NCBI RefSeq assembly: GCF_017874715.1 | Contig: NZ_JAGGLR010000020.1 | Coordinates: forward strand, 1-64,000 | Origin: Streptomyces iranensis | Lineage (GTDB): Bacteria > Actinomycetota > Actinomycetes > Streptomycetales > Streptomycetaceae | Length of the DNA: 64,000 nt | Reading direction: 5' to 3' | In this document: one piece after another, positions 53,510 to 61,208 of the stretch | Layout: every line of letters begins with the position of its first letter | Position numbering within the stretch: position 1 is the stretch's first letter | Program-made: the position numbers and the translations under genes | The notes under the pieces: model-generated | Databases searched by the model: none | The model's input: only the letters and a program-made list of their open reading frames with translations | Told to the model about the DNA's origin: nothing

Positions 53510-55464
53510 GCCAGCCCCTCCCCCGGTTCGACGGCGGGCACGATCCGGGTGTGGACGGCCCGCAGGACGGGAAGCTCCCCGGCACCGAGCGGCACCTCGT
53601 CGCACTCCTCGACCGCGTCGGCCCCGTCGAGGCCGATCGCCACGGCGGCGACGTCCGCGAGGTCGCCCAGCGCCCGCTGTGCGGCCCGCAGCAGGGCCGA
53701 GGGCCGCAGCGGCTGTCCGAACGGCCAGCCGTCCTGGTCCTCACCGCCCACGAGCGGGTCCAGGAAGCGGCGCAGCGCGGCGGTGAGCGCGGTGGACACG
53801 CGGGTGACGTCCGCCGGGTCGCCCGACAGGGTCACGCGCAGCGTCACCTCGCGGTAGCGGGGCGCGCGGACGAAGACCTCGGAGGTGAGCAACCGGGCCT
53901 GTTCGAGGTGGGCGGCGGCCGCGCGCAGCATCCCGGGGTCGGGGAGCGGCGCGGCCACGAAGTCCTCGCGGGTGAGGTCGTCGCGGGGCGCGGCCGGGAC
54001 GATATGGACGGTCACCGCGCCGGGCACCGTGGCACACGGGAAGCCGGGGTGCGCGCCGACGGCCGGGTAGGCGCGGGCGATGGCGACGCCCGGTGTCGCA
54101 CGCGCCAGGGTGACGTAGTCCTCGGCGGTGACCGCGCGCGTCACCTCCCCCAGGGACGCGGCGGCGCGGCGGCGCGCCTCGGTGATGGTCTCCGGGTCGG
54201 TGCCGCCTTCGGCCCGTACGAGGTTGGCGGCCGAGACCGCTCCCGGGATGTCCTGAGCGGGGAGCCAGTTGCCGGTCATGCCGCCGTTGCCGATCCGGCC
54301 GCCGCCGGTCACGTAGTCGATGAGCGTGTCCGGGCCCGGGTCCGGGTCCGGGTCCGGGTGGGGGATGCGCCCGGTGAGTCCGTCGCCGAACACCAGCGCG
54401 CCCTCGGCGCGGTCGAGCACGAAGATCCGGTCGGCCGGGGAGCCGAAGGTGAAGTCCGGTGCCGGCCGCCACTCCTGGCCCGCCAGGCGCAGCGTCGCCT
54501 CCAGGAGGTGGTCGGCGGCGTCCGGCAGGACGAGGTGCCGGCCGGGCAGCCTGAGCCAGGCGCCGATCTGGTCCTGGAGGTCGGCGCCGCTCACCGTGTG
54601 ATGCCGGCTGTGGCGTGCGGCGGAGGCGTTGACGGCGAGTTGGAGGAGGCGGGGCGGGGCCGCGTAGGTGGCGGCCGGGGTGGACACCAGGAGCCCGGTG
54701 TCCCGCGTGGACCAGTCGGCCGGGGGGTGGAGCCGGACGACACCGGACCGTCTGAGCCCGCCCGTGCCGTCCTCGACCTTCTGATACGCACCGGAGATGT
54801 CCGTGCCCGGCCGGAACCACGACCAGGTCAGCTCCGCGGGAGGCGGTACGTCGGCGACCGCCCCGGGCAGCCACGACGGCGCGGACGCGGCGGGCGCGTC
54901 CAGCTCCACGAGCAGCCCGATCGGTCCGGGTGCGGGGTGGTCCCCGGTGAGCGGCAGGGTGAACCGGACCCGCGCCGGGGCGCCGTCGCTCGCCAGCAGC
55001 GCGATGCCGCGCCGGGCCCGCAGATCCGCCGTGCGGTCGCGGTCGGTCCACACGGTGACTTCCCCGCCCTCGGCGAGCGGCAGCACGGCCACGTCGTCGT
55101 CGAGGGTGAAGACGACCCGCCCGGTGGGGTCCCGGGTGAGCGCCGTCCCGGCGGGGACGAGGGGGACCGCGGTGCCCTCCTGCCGGGCGGCGAGGCGCAG
55201 CACGGTGGCGGCGGGGCGGGCCGGGCGCGGCGGTTCGAGGCCGAGCAGCCGCAGTATGGCCACCACGAGCGCGTCCGGCACCTGGTCGAGCCAGTACAGC
55301 CGCTGTTCGAGGAGGTAGGCGAAGAGTTCGAGGAGGGTGACGCCGGGGTCGACGGGCGCGTGCAGCGTCCAGGTGCCGTCGGACTCGGCGGGGATCCGGC
55401 GGCGGATGGCCGCCATCATGTCGGCCCAGGTGAGGTCGTCCAGCTTCGGCGGGGGCAGGGTCAC
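53506..55464 (-). CDS. cis11: eCIS baseplate J-like wedge protein (Afp11/Cis11-like)
   Basis: A 652-residue protein. The opening (DPGVTLLELFAYLLEQRLYW) is typical of gp6/baseplate J proteins. Mid-chain FGDGLTGRIP and GGTDPETITEARRRA give the family's second landmark, and the C-terminal region has GGEDQDGWPFGQ. It should form the wedge ring that links sheath and spike. The GTG at 55464 overlaps the gp25-like stop (GTGA) and its own stop overlaps the next start. An Asp-Pro run (PHPDPDPDPGPD, near 54340) comes from a short-period DNA repeat. Confidence 0.92.
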   Translation of the reverse strand: MTLPPPKLDDLTWADMMAAIRRRIPAESDGTWTLHAPVDPGVTLLELFAYLLEQRLYWLDQVPDALVVAILRLLGLEPPRPARPAATVLRLAARQEGTAVPLVPAGTALTRDPTGRVVFTLDDDVAVLPLAEGGEVTVWTDRDRTADLRARRGIALLASDGAPARVRFTLPLTGDHPAPGPIGLLVELDAPAASAPSWLPGAVADVPPPAELTWSWFRPGTDISGAYQKVEDGTGGLRRSGVVRLHPPADWSTRDTGLLVSTPAATYAAPPRLLQLAVNASAARHSRHHTVSGADLQDQIGAWLRLPGRHLVLPDAADHLLEATLRLAGQEWRPAPDFTFGSPADRIFVLDRAEGALVFGDGLTGRIPHPDPDPDPGPDTLIDYVTGGGRIGNGGMTGNWLPAQDIPGAVSAANLVRAEGGTDPETITEARRRAAASLGEVTRAVTAEDYVTLARATPGVAIARAYPAVGAHPGFPCATVPGAVTVHIVPAAPRDDLTREDFVAAPLPDPGMLRAAAAHLEQARLLTSEVFVRAPRYREVTLRVTLSGDPADVTRVSTALTAALRRFLDPLVGGEDQDGWPFGQPLRPSALLRAAQRALGDLADVAAVAIGLDGADAVEECDEVPLGAGELPVLRAVHTRIVPAVEPGEGLA

Positions 55465-55883
55465 GGTGTGCCCCCGGTGAGGCCCGTGAGTCCGGTGAGC
55501 CCCGTGTAGAACGGGAAGACCAGGTTCGCCTTGGTGTTGCTGCGCCGGATGCGGTAGACGATCGAGACGGTGATCCGCGACTCGTCAGCCGGGTCGGCCT
55601 CCGCGCGGACCTCCTCCAGTTCCACCCGCGGCTCATGGTCGCGGACGGCGACGGCGATCGACTGCTCCAGGTCGCGCAGGTTCTGCACACTGCCGGGCGC
55701 GAACACCAACTCCTGGGCGCGAGTGCCCAGTTCGGGCCGCATGACCCGCTCGCCGGTGCCGGTGAGCAGCAGCGCCCGCAGACAGTGCTCGATGCTCTCC
55801 TCGCCGACGGCGTAGCCGAGTCGCCCGGACGCGTCGGGCAGGATCGGGAACCGCCAGCCGGTTCCGAGGAACTCCTCGCTCAT
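55461..55883 (-). CDS. cis9: eCIS baseplate wedge protein, gp25-like (Afp9/Cis9)
   Basis: A 140-residue protein with the gp25/lysozyme-like wedge pattern: GTGWRFPILPD at the start, then SIEHCLRALLLTGTGERVMRPELGT and a C-terminal beta strand pair with VSIVYRIR. It joins the wedge to the sheath/tube start in contractile tails. The ATG overlaps the spike-tip stop (ATGA). The C-terminus ends in a short GLT tripeptide repeat, absent from the usual family core. Length is otherwise normal. Confidence 0.93.
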   Translation of the reverse strand: MSEEFLGTGWRFPILPDASGRLGYAVGEESIEHCLRALLLTGTGERVMRPELGTRAQELVFAPGSVQNLRDLEQSIAVAVRDHEPRVELEEVRAEADPADESRITVSIVYRIRRSNTKANLVFPFYTGLTGLTGLTGGTP

Positions 55884-56581
55884 GCCGTCCTCGCCTTCTT
55901 GGCCAGCACGGCGGGGGTGAGCGGCGGGGCCGGTGGGCCGGTGGGCCCGGCGGCGGAGGGATGGGTGTGGGTGTTGAACGCCTGGAGCAGCGTGTTGCCG
56001 AGCACGAGCGGTTCGGTGGCACCGCCGCCGAGGTCGATGGAGGGGGAATCGACCGTCAGCTTCGGTGCCTTGAGGGTGATTTCGCCCTGCGCGGTCACGG
56101 TGACGCTGCCGCCCTCGGCCGCGGTGATACGGATCGCCTTGCCCTGGTCGTCCAGCTCCACGACGTGTCCGGCGGCGGAGGTGATCCGTACGGCGGCCTT
56201 GGACCGGGTGTCGTCGAGGAGCACCTCATGGCCGTGCCGGGTCCGGATGATCTTCTGGTCGCGGCCTTCGGTGCGGGCGGTCGGCGGCTTGTCCTCGCCG
56301 TTGTAGAGGCCGCCCAGCACGATCGGGTACCGCATGTCCCCGTGGACGAAGGCGACGAGCACCTCATCGCCCTTCTCGGGGACGAACACCGAGCCGTAGC
56401 CGCCTCCCGCGTAGAGCTGGCTGACCCGGACCCAGTCGGTGACCGTGGTGTCGTCGAACCACGGGAACTTCAGCTTCACCTGGCCCTCGTCGTCGCCCTC
56501 GTTCTCCACGACGAGCGCCTCGACCACGCCGTAGTAGCGCTTGTCGGTGGAGCGGGCGCGTGGCGTGCCCCTCATGGTCAC
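55880..56581 (-). CDS. cis8: eCIS spike tip protein, gp5/gpV-like (C-terminal half of an Afp8/VgrG-type spike)
   Basis: A 233-residue protein. Residues about 15-95 form the gp5 OB-fold (YYGVVEALVVENEGDDEGQV, then WVRVSQLYAGGGYG and FVPEKGDEVLVAF). Residues 105-190 are short beta repeats that should build a trimeric needle. The end (FNTHTHPSAAGPTGPP) holds a His-x-His-Pro motif like the iron-binding apex of phage P2 gpV. The ATG overlaps the hub stop (ATGA), so hub and tip, fused in VgrG, are separate coupled genes here. It punctures the target envelope. Confidence 0.92.
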   Translation of the reverse strand: MTMRGTPRARSTDKRYYGVVEALVVENEGDDEGQVKLKFPWFDDTTVTDWVRVSQLYAGGGYGSVFVPEKGDEVLVAFVHGDMRYPIVLGGLYNGEDKPPTARTEGRDQKIIRTRHGHEVLLDDTRSKAAVRITSAAGHVVELDDQGKAIRITAAEGGSVTVTAQGEITLKAPKLTVDSPSIDLGGGATEPLVLGNTLLQAFNTHTHPSAAGPTGPPAPPLTPAVLAKKARTA

Positions 56582-57759
56582 TGGTCCCCCTGATGGATCC
56601 GCCGGGCGGTGAACTGGGTGAAGAAACCACTGGTGTTGAGGGTGTGCTCGACCCGCTTGACGAAGTAGGTGCCCGAGAAGCGGTGGCCGAGGCCGTAGAT
56701 CTCCAGGTTGTCGCCGGGCCGCAGCTCGGGCAGGCCCGCCACCTTGCCGGTCGCGGTGATGAACTCGTAGGCCCGCTCGCGCAGCAGGCTGATCGCGAGT
56801 TCGCGGGCCTCCTGGTCACTGCCTACGGGTGCGTCCACCACGACCTCCTGGCGGCCCTGCAGAGTGGACTCGGCGACCTGCGGCCCGCTCTGCCCGTCGG
56901 CCGTGTTCTGCCCGGCCGGGAGGTTCTCGGCGGTCGCGGTGAACGCGATCGACTGTTTGGTACGGGGGTCCCAGCCGCGCACGGTGACCTTGCTGACCTG
57001 CTGGGAGACGGTCAGCGTCGGGGTGAACTCCATCAGGTTGGGGACCAGCCCCTCGGGCCGGCCGGTGGGGCCGGTGCTCAGCCCGGGTGCGTACGCCAGC
57101 CGGTACAGCCGGATCGGGCGGCCGTCGCGGCCGTCGGTCGGCTTGGTGAAGTACAGCGTGTCCTCGCCGGTCTTCGCGTCCGGCAGGACGTAGCAGTCGA
57201 AGTCGAGCCGCTTGGCCCGCTCCAGCAGGAAGGTCGCGTCGTCCTGGTTCTTCTGCACCACCACGTCATGGGTGGGCCCTTCCCGGGTGACCTCGATGCG
57301 CAGGTGGTTGCGCTGGGCGATCTGCTCGGCGATGCGCCAGTCCGGCAGATTGCGGTAGATCTTGGTCTCGTTCTCGGTGGGCTTGCGGTCCTTGAGCCGC
57401 AGCAGCCCGTCCACGCCGCTGACCTGGACGGTGGGCGACGCGCCGTCGGTGAACTTCGGGCTGAGCGTGGCGATGGTCCCGGTGGCGACGGTGAGCAGCT
57501 TGTCGGCGTAGCCCAGCCGGACCGAGACCCGGCCGCCGAGCCGGAAGCGGGGCGAATCGCTGTGCTTGAACCGCAGATTGGCGTCGTCCCAGTTGTTCAG
57601 GGTGAGATCGAAGCCGGACAGCTCGTCGATGTCCCGGTTCACCTTGATGTCGATGATGTCGTTCTTGGTGGACGGGTCCATCTCCAGGCCCTCGATGCGC
57701 ACATCGAACTCGGGCGCGTACCGGTCGGGCGAGGCGACCTCGGGAGTGGGGGTGCTCAT
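56578..57759 (-). CDS. cis8: eCIS spike hub protein, gp27 / phage late control D-like (N-terminal half of a VgrG-type spike)
   Basis: A 393-residue protein. It has FDVRIEGLEM, then DIKVNRDIDELSGFDLTLNN, repeated VRLGY and VSGVDGLLRL strands, and YEFITATGKVAGLPELRPG near the C-terminus, all as in gp27/GPD hub proteins. The trimer would bridge the tube to the spike tip. It starts with ATG at 57759, ten bases after the LysM gene stop, and its own stop overlaps the tip gene. Length fits a hub alone; in Afp8 and VgrG it is fused to the tip. Confidence 0.92.
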   Translation of the reverse strand: MSTPTPEVASPDRYAPEFDVRIEGLEMDPSTKNDIIDIKVNRDIDELSGFDLTLNNWDDANLRFKHSDSPRFRLGGRVSVRLGYADKLLTVATGTIATLSPKFTDGASPTVQVSGVDGLLRLKDRKPTENETKIYRNLPDWRIAEQIAQRNHLRIEVTREGPTHDVVVQKNQDDATFLLERAKRLDFDCYVLPDAKTGEDTLYFTKPTDGRDGRPIRLYRLAYAPGLSTGPTGRPEGLVPNLMEFTPTLTVSQQVSKVTVRGWDPRTKQSIAFTATAENLPAGQNTADGQSGPQVAESTLQGRQEVVVDAPVGSDQEARELAISLLRERAYEFITATGKVAGLPELRPGDNLEIYGLGHRFSGTYFVKRVEHTLNTSGFFTQFTARRIHQGDQ

Positions 57760-57769
57760 CGCGCGCTCC

Positions 57770-58441
57770 TCACGCCAGCCGGGGCACGGTCAGCACCCGG
57801 CCCGGCCGCAGGTCCCGTGGGTCGCTGATGCCATTGGCTCGCGCCAGCTCCCGCCAGGCGTCGGGCCGCCGGTACAGCGCGGCGGAGATGGAGCTGAGGG
57901 TGTCGCCGCGGCGCACCACATAGCTCTTCTCCACCGTGGGCGACGAGCGGGGTGTCTCGGCGACCTGCGCGGCGGCGGTGCGGAACTCCTTGAGCGAGAG
58001 GTCCAGCATGGCCCGCAGCGGCACGCCGTCGGGCCGGAAAAGCTGGTAGTTGACGTCCAGCTTCTCCACGACGCCGGTGAAGACCTCCTCGTCCCAGACG
58101 AACCGGACGACCGGTGGCGCGTGTTCGCGGCTGTCGGGCCGCAGCAGGTTGCGCACCGCGTTGACGTAGGCCTTCCGTACGTTCTCCAGGGTGTCGGAGG
58201 TGTCCACCAGCGCCTGCACGGTGAGGGTCTCCGTGCCGCCGCGGACGTACTGCAGAGGCGGTGTCTCGAGGCCCGGGATGGTGATCTCGGCGAACGTGTT
58301 GCTCTTGCTCAGCTTGTAGTCGGTGGGGTTGAACCGCAGCGGGATCCGCCGCTGCCGCTCGTCGGCGATCACCGGCCGGACGATCTCCAGCCGGGCGCGG
58401 GCGGCACCCTGCCCGGCGAAGGACACGGGCGTCACGCTCAC
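57770..58441 (-). CDS. cis7: eCIS LysM-domain adaptor protein (Afp7/Cis7-like)
   Basis: A 223-residue protein. The N-terminal 160 residues have the gp53/tail-adaptor pattern (RIPLRFNPTDYKLSKSN). A LysM domain occupies about 172-222 (YVVRRGDTLSSISAALYRR, ending LRPGRVLTVP). Such proteins link the tube base to the hub. The GTG start overlaps the stop of the 31-codon micro-ORF (GTGA). It lies just upstream of the spike hub, as in other eCIS operons. Confidence 0.93.
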   Translation of the reverse strand: MSVTPVSFAGQGAARARLEIVRPVIADERQRRIPLRFNPTDYKLSKSNTFAEITIPGLETPPLQYVRGGTETLTVQALVDTSDTLENVRKAYVNAVRNLLRPDSREHAPPVVRFVWDEEVFTGVVEKLDVNYQLFRPDGVPLRAMLDLSLKEFRTAAAQVAETPRSSPTVEKSYVVRRGDTLSSISAALYRRPDAWRELARANGISDPRDLRPGRVLTVPRLA

Positions 58442-58533
58442 GCTGCCTCCTTGTTCGCTTCTCCGCCCGCGCGGCGCAGAGGCGCGGCTTTCGTCACCGT
58501 CTGCGGCCCGGCGGCCGCGCGTGCGACGCTCAC
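58438..58533 (-). CDS. 31-residue micro-ORF tiled between two eCIS genes
   Basis: A 31-codon frame that starts GTG at 58533 inside the stop of the upstream small gene (GTGA) and ends TGA inside the GTG start of the LysM gene (GTGA). It thus fills the gap exactly with four-base overlaps on both sides, like its neighbours. The peptide is basic and Ala-rich (starts SVARAAAG, ends GGEANKEAA) with no recognisable motif. It may be a real small protein, or only serve to couple translation of the LysM gene. No Shine-Dalgarno site of its own is evident. Confidence 0.45.
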   Translation of the reverse strand: MSVARAAAGPQTVTKAAPLRRAGGEANKEAA

Positions 58534-58718
58534 GAGTAACGGCCCTCCGCGTCGCCGAAGCGCCGTTCGGCCTCGGTGTGTTTGGCGCGTGCGCACTGGT
58601 CCTCGTACAACTTCGCCCACGCCTGGATGTGCTGGTTGAACAGGCGGGTGAACACGGCGCCGTCGTCGCCGTCCACCTGGAACCGGACCTCGAGGTGGTG
58701 AATGGTCACCTTCGGCAC
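58530..58718 (-). CDS. Small eCIS protein at the Afp6/Cis6 position
   Basis: A 62-residue protein (starts PKVTIHHLEVRFQVDGDDG) with a beta strand then a charged helix. It is of similar size to Afp6 and lies between the second tube gene and the LysM gene, as Afp6 does. I chose the GTG at 58718 because GGGAGG lies eight bases before it. A GTG at 58727 overlaps the previous stop (GTGA) but has no room for a binding site. Its role is unknown. Confidence 0.75.
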   Translation of the reverse strand: MPKVTIHHLEVRFQVDGDDGAVFTRLFNQHIQAWAKLYEDQCARAKHTEAERRFGDAEGRYS

Positions 58719-58723
58719 CTCGG

Positions 58724-59242
58724 TCACCTCCCTTGGATCTGGCGCGGCAAGGCGCTCGCCGCGGCGTCCTGCAGAACCTTCGTCAGCCCCTCGTGCGCGA
58801 TCTCCAGCGACTCGATGGCGATCGCGTTCTGCTCTCCGTGCAGGTCCGGGCCGGTCCACTTGGCGGCGAGCCCGCCATGGAAGGCCCAGGCCGCACCGGG
58901 CACCCCGTCCGGGCCGAGCACGATCACCGCGCCGTCACGGCGGGCGCCCAGCGAGTCGGCCAGCCCGGCCTGGTACCAGGACCACAGCCCCGGATCGCGC
59001 ACCACGCCGCGCTTGAGCGTGATCCGGTTCCATGAGTGGCGCAGCGGCAGTTGGTGGACCGAGTCGTTGCGCCCGCCCTCCGGGTAGCTCGTCACCTCCA
59101 ATTGCGCACCGAGCCCGGTGACCTCCTGGAACGCGCCGGAGGCGGCCAGCGGCAGCAGCAGTGCCTGCGCGGCGGGCAGATACGCGTCGCCGGGGTCGAG
59201 GGTGACCAGGAAGCGGTATTTGGGCAGCGGATCCAGGCTCAC
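58724..59242 (-). CDS. Second eCIS inner-tube-like protein (Afp5-like)
   Basis: A 172-residue protein of the gp19/Hcp-like tube family: YRFLVTLD, FQEVTGLGAQLE, then LKRGVVRDPGLWSWYQ and WTGPDLHGEQNAIAIESLEI line up with the first tube protein (LTFKRGITGHPAFWKW, SATKNEIAMETLVLAVE). The GTG at 59242 overlaps the stop of the second sheath gene (GTGA). Such minor tube proteins commonly form the base ring between tube and hub. Confidence 0.88.
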   Translation of the reverse strand: MSLDPLPKYRFLVTLDPGDAYLPAAQALLLPLAASGAFQEVTGLGAQLEVTSYPEGGRNDSVHQLPLRHSWNRITLKRGVVRDPGLWSWYQAGLADSLGARRDGAVIVLGPDGVPGAAWAFHGGLAAKWTGPDLHGEQNAIAIESLEIAHEGLTKVLQDAAASALPRQIQGR

Positions 59243-60732
59243 GCCTCGATCACCTCCAGACCTCGGTCCTGGCCGAGTACGAGACGCAGCCGGATGAACT
59301 CCATGGGGACGGCCGGGGCCACCTCGATCTCGCAGACCAGTTGCCCCGGGTCCTGCTCGGGCGGGTTGTTGGTGTCGTCGCACACCACCCGGAACGCCTG
59401 CTCGGGGCGGGCCCCGGCGAGCGCCCCGGCCCGGAAGGCCGACAGGAGCACGGAGGTCAGCGCCCGTACCAACGTCAGCCGCAGCTCTGCCGAGTTGACG
59501 TCGAACACCAGCGGGCTCGCCGCCCGCCGGATCGCGCGCACCAGCAGGTGCACCAGCCGTCGGTGGGCGATGTGGCGGGTGCCCGGGTCGGCGGACAGGG
59601 TGCGCCCGCCCCACACCATCAGCCCCCGCCCGCGGGTGCACCGGATCAGGTCGATCCCCGCGTCGAACAGCCGGACCTGCTGCGGCTCGGGGTATTCGGT
59701 GGCGAGGTCGACCGCCTCCAGGATCACCGCGTTCGCGGGCGTGTGGTGTGCCCCGCGCTCGCCGTCGAGTCGGGCGATGACGCCCAGGACGTGCCCGGAC
59801 GCCGGGACGGTGCGCAGATCCTGCCCGTCGGGGGTGCGCAGCGGCGGATGGTAGACGGCGGCGCAGCCGAGCAACTGGCTGTCGCCGGTGGCCTCCAGGG
59901 AGCCCACCCAGTCCACCACCTGGTCCACGGAGGACAGCGCGGGCGGCACGTCCAGTACGGCGAGGCGGTCATGCGAAGGCTCCACGCTCCGCAGCAGTTC
60001 GAGCACCATGTCGGTGTGCGCGGCGCCGGACAGGTCCGTGCCCAGGTCCGGCAGCGCCACCAGCGCCGGTTCGGGCAGTTCGGCCTGTTCTGTCACGGCG
60101 TCCGAGTACGCCCCGCGGGTGGGCGCGGCGTCCGCGCCGCCCGCGAGCGTCAGGTCCCAGGACGTCGAGATCGGGCCGGGCCGCCCCGGTGGCGGTGGCG
60201 GCCCGTCCGGGACCAGCCGGATGTAGCGGGATCCGGTGAGCCGGTCGGCCAGGCCGGCGGGCGGCAGCCCGGGAAAGGTCTCGGGCGGCTCGCCGGGCAT
60301 CATCACCCGGACGCCCACGGTGGGCGGTCCGGCGACGGTGCTGGCCTGGTGACGGATGGCGACGCGCCCGCCATTGGCCCAGGCTCCGGGGCTGGTGGCC
60401 ACCACCTGGTAGCTCGTGGCGTCCCATCCGCTCAGCGACCCGACCGGCCACGCCGTCCGGGCGGTGGTGGCCGGCCCGGACACGCGGAGCACCCAGGCGG
60501 TGCGGCCGCCGTTCTCGAAGAAGCCGCGCAGTGCGTACGGGGTGGCGAAGGCGCCCTCCGGCGGCCCGAAGGTGCCCACGACGTCGTTCCAGCTCTCCAC
60601 GCGCACGGGAGTGCCGACCGGGCCGCGGCGGAGCCGGCCCAGGAACGCCGCCACGTCGGTGCGCAGCGGCTCGGTGCCGGAGCCGCGTGGCGGACACGCG
60701 AGGGATACTCCGGGGAGCGCTTCGCCTGCCAT
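59239..60732 (-). CDS. Second sheath-like protein
   Basis: A 497-residue sheath paralogue. N-terminal half: FLGRLRRGPVGTPVRVESWND and FFENGGRTAWVLRV, then a sheath C-domain with VIARLDGERGAHHTPANAVI, GRGLMVWGGRTLS and FRAGALAGARPEQAFRVVCDD, each with a match in the main sheath (NGGQRLYVKRV, KAPANAVIRGI, HRVWGARTLS, WRTGALAGTTADEAF). It lies between the two tube genes, one base after the first. It may make a terminal ring or a minor sheath, as the Afp3/Afp4 paralogues do in Serratia. It is shorter than the main sheath. Confidence 0.88.
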   Translation of the reverse strand: MAGEALPGVSLACPPRGSGTEPLRTDVAAFLGRLRRGPVGTPVRVESWNDVVGTFGPPEGAFATPYALRGFFENGGRTAWVLRVSGPATTARTAWPVGSLSGWDATSYQVVATSPGAWANGGRVAIRHQASTVAGPPTVGVRVMMPGEPPETFPGLPPAGLADRLTGSRYIRLVPDGPPPPPGRPGPISTSWDLTLAGGADAAPTRGAYSDAVTEQAELPEPALVALPDLGTDLSGAAHTDMVLELLRSVEPSHDRLAVLDVPPALSSVDQVVDWVGSLEATGDSQLLGCAAVYHPPLRTPDGQDLRTVPASGHVLGVIARLDGERGAHHTPANAVILEAVDLATEYPEPQQVRLFDAGIDLIRCTRGRGLMVWGGRTLSADPGTRHIAHRRLVHLLVRAIRRAASPLVFDVNSAELRLTLVRALTSVLLSAFRAGALAGARPEQAFRVVCDDTNNPPEQDPGQLVCEIEVAPAVPMEFIRLRLVLGQDRGLEVIEA

Positions 60733-60733
60733 A

Positions 60734-61189
60734 TCAGGTTTCGATCTCCAGCTTCTCGACCGCCAGGACGAGCGTCTCCATGGCGATCTCGTTCTTGGTG
60801 GCGCTCAGCGTCGGGCCGGTGTACTTGGTGGGCCAGCCGCGGTCGAAGTTCCAGCGCACCACGTCGTTGCGGTTCTCGTCGCACAGCACGATCGAGCCGT
60901 GGGTGCGCTTGACCGTGCCGTTGAGCGCGTCGGCCACCCACTTCCAGAAGGCGGGGTGGCCGGTGATGCCGCGCTTGAAGGTGAGGTTGGTGAACTTCTT
61001 CAGCCCCGGGATCTTGCGGACGGTGATGTCCTCGCTCCCGTTGCGGTACTCGATCGGCGGGATCTCCAGCTCCAGCCCGCTCGCCTCGGTGAAGGACCCG
61101 CTCACCGCGAGCCCGTCGTCGCTGACGTTGAACACGAAGATCTTGAAGTTATAGGACGCGTATGGATCGTCCCTGGTCACGGGCGGCAT
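60734..61189 (-). CDS. cis1: eCIS inner tube protein (Afp1/Cis1-like)
   Basis: A 151-residue protein of the gp19/Hcp-like family. It has FKIFVFNVSD, GSFTEASGLELEIPPIEYRNG, LTFKRGITGHPAFWKW and a final EIAMETLVLAVEKLEIE strand, the usual order for contractile tube subunits. It would polymerise as stacked hexamers inside the sheath. The ATG lies 19 bp after the sheath stop, and the second sheath gene follows after one base. Confidence 0.95.
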   Translation of the reverse strand: MPPVTRDDPYASYNFKIFVFNVSDDGLAVSGSFTEASGLELEIPPIEYRNGSEDITVRKIPGLKKFTNLTFKRGITGHPAFWKWVADALNGTVKRTHGSIVLCDENRNDVVRWNFDRGWPTKYTGPTLSATKNEIAMETLVLAVEKLEIET

Positions 61190-61208
61190 GGTGGACTCCC
61201 TCGGGCGC

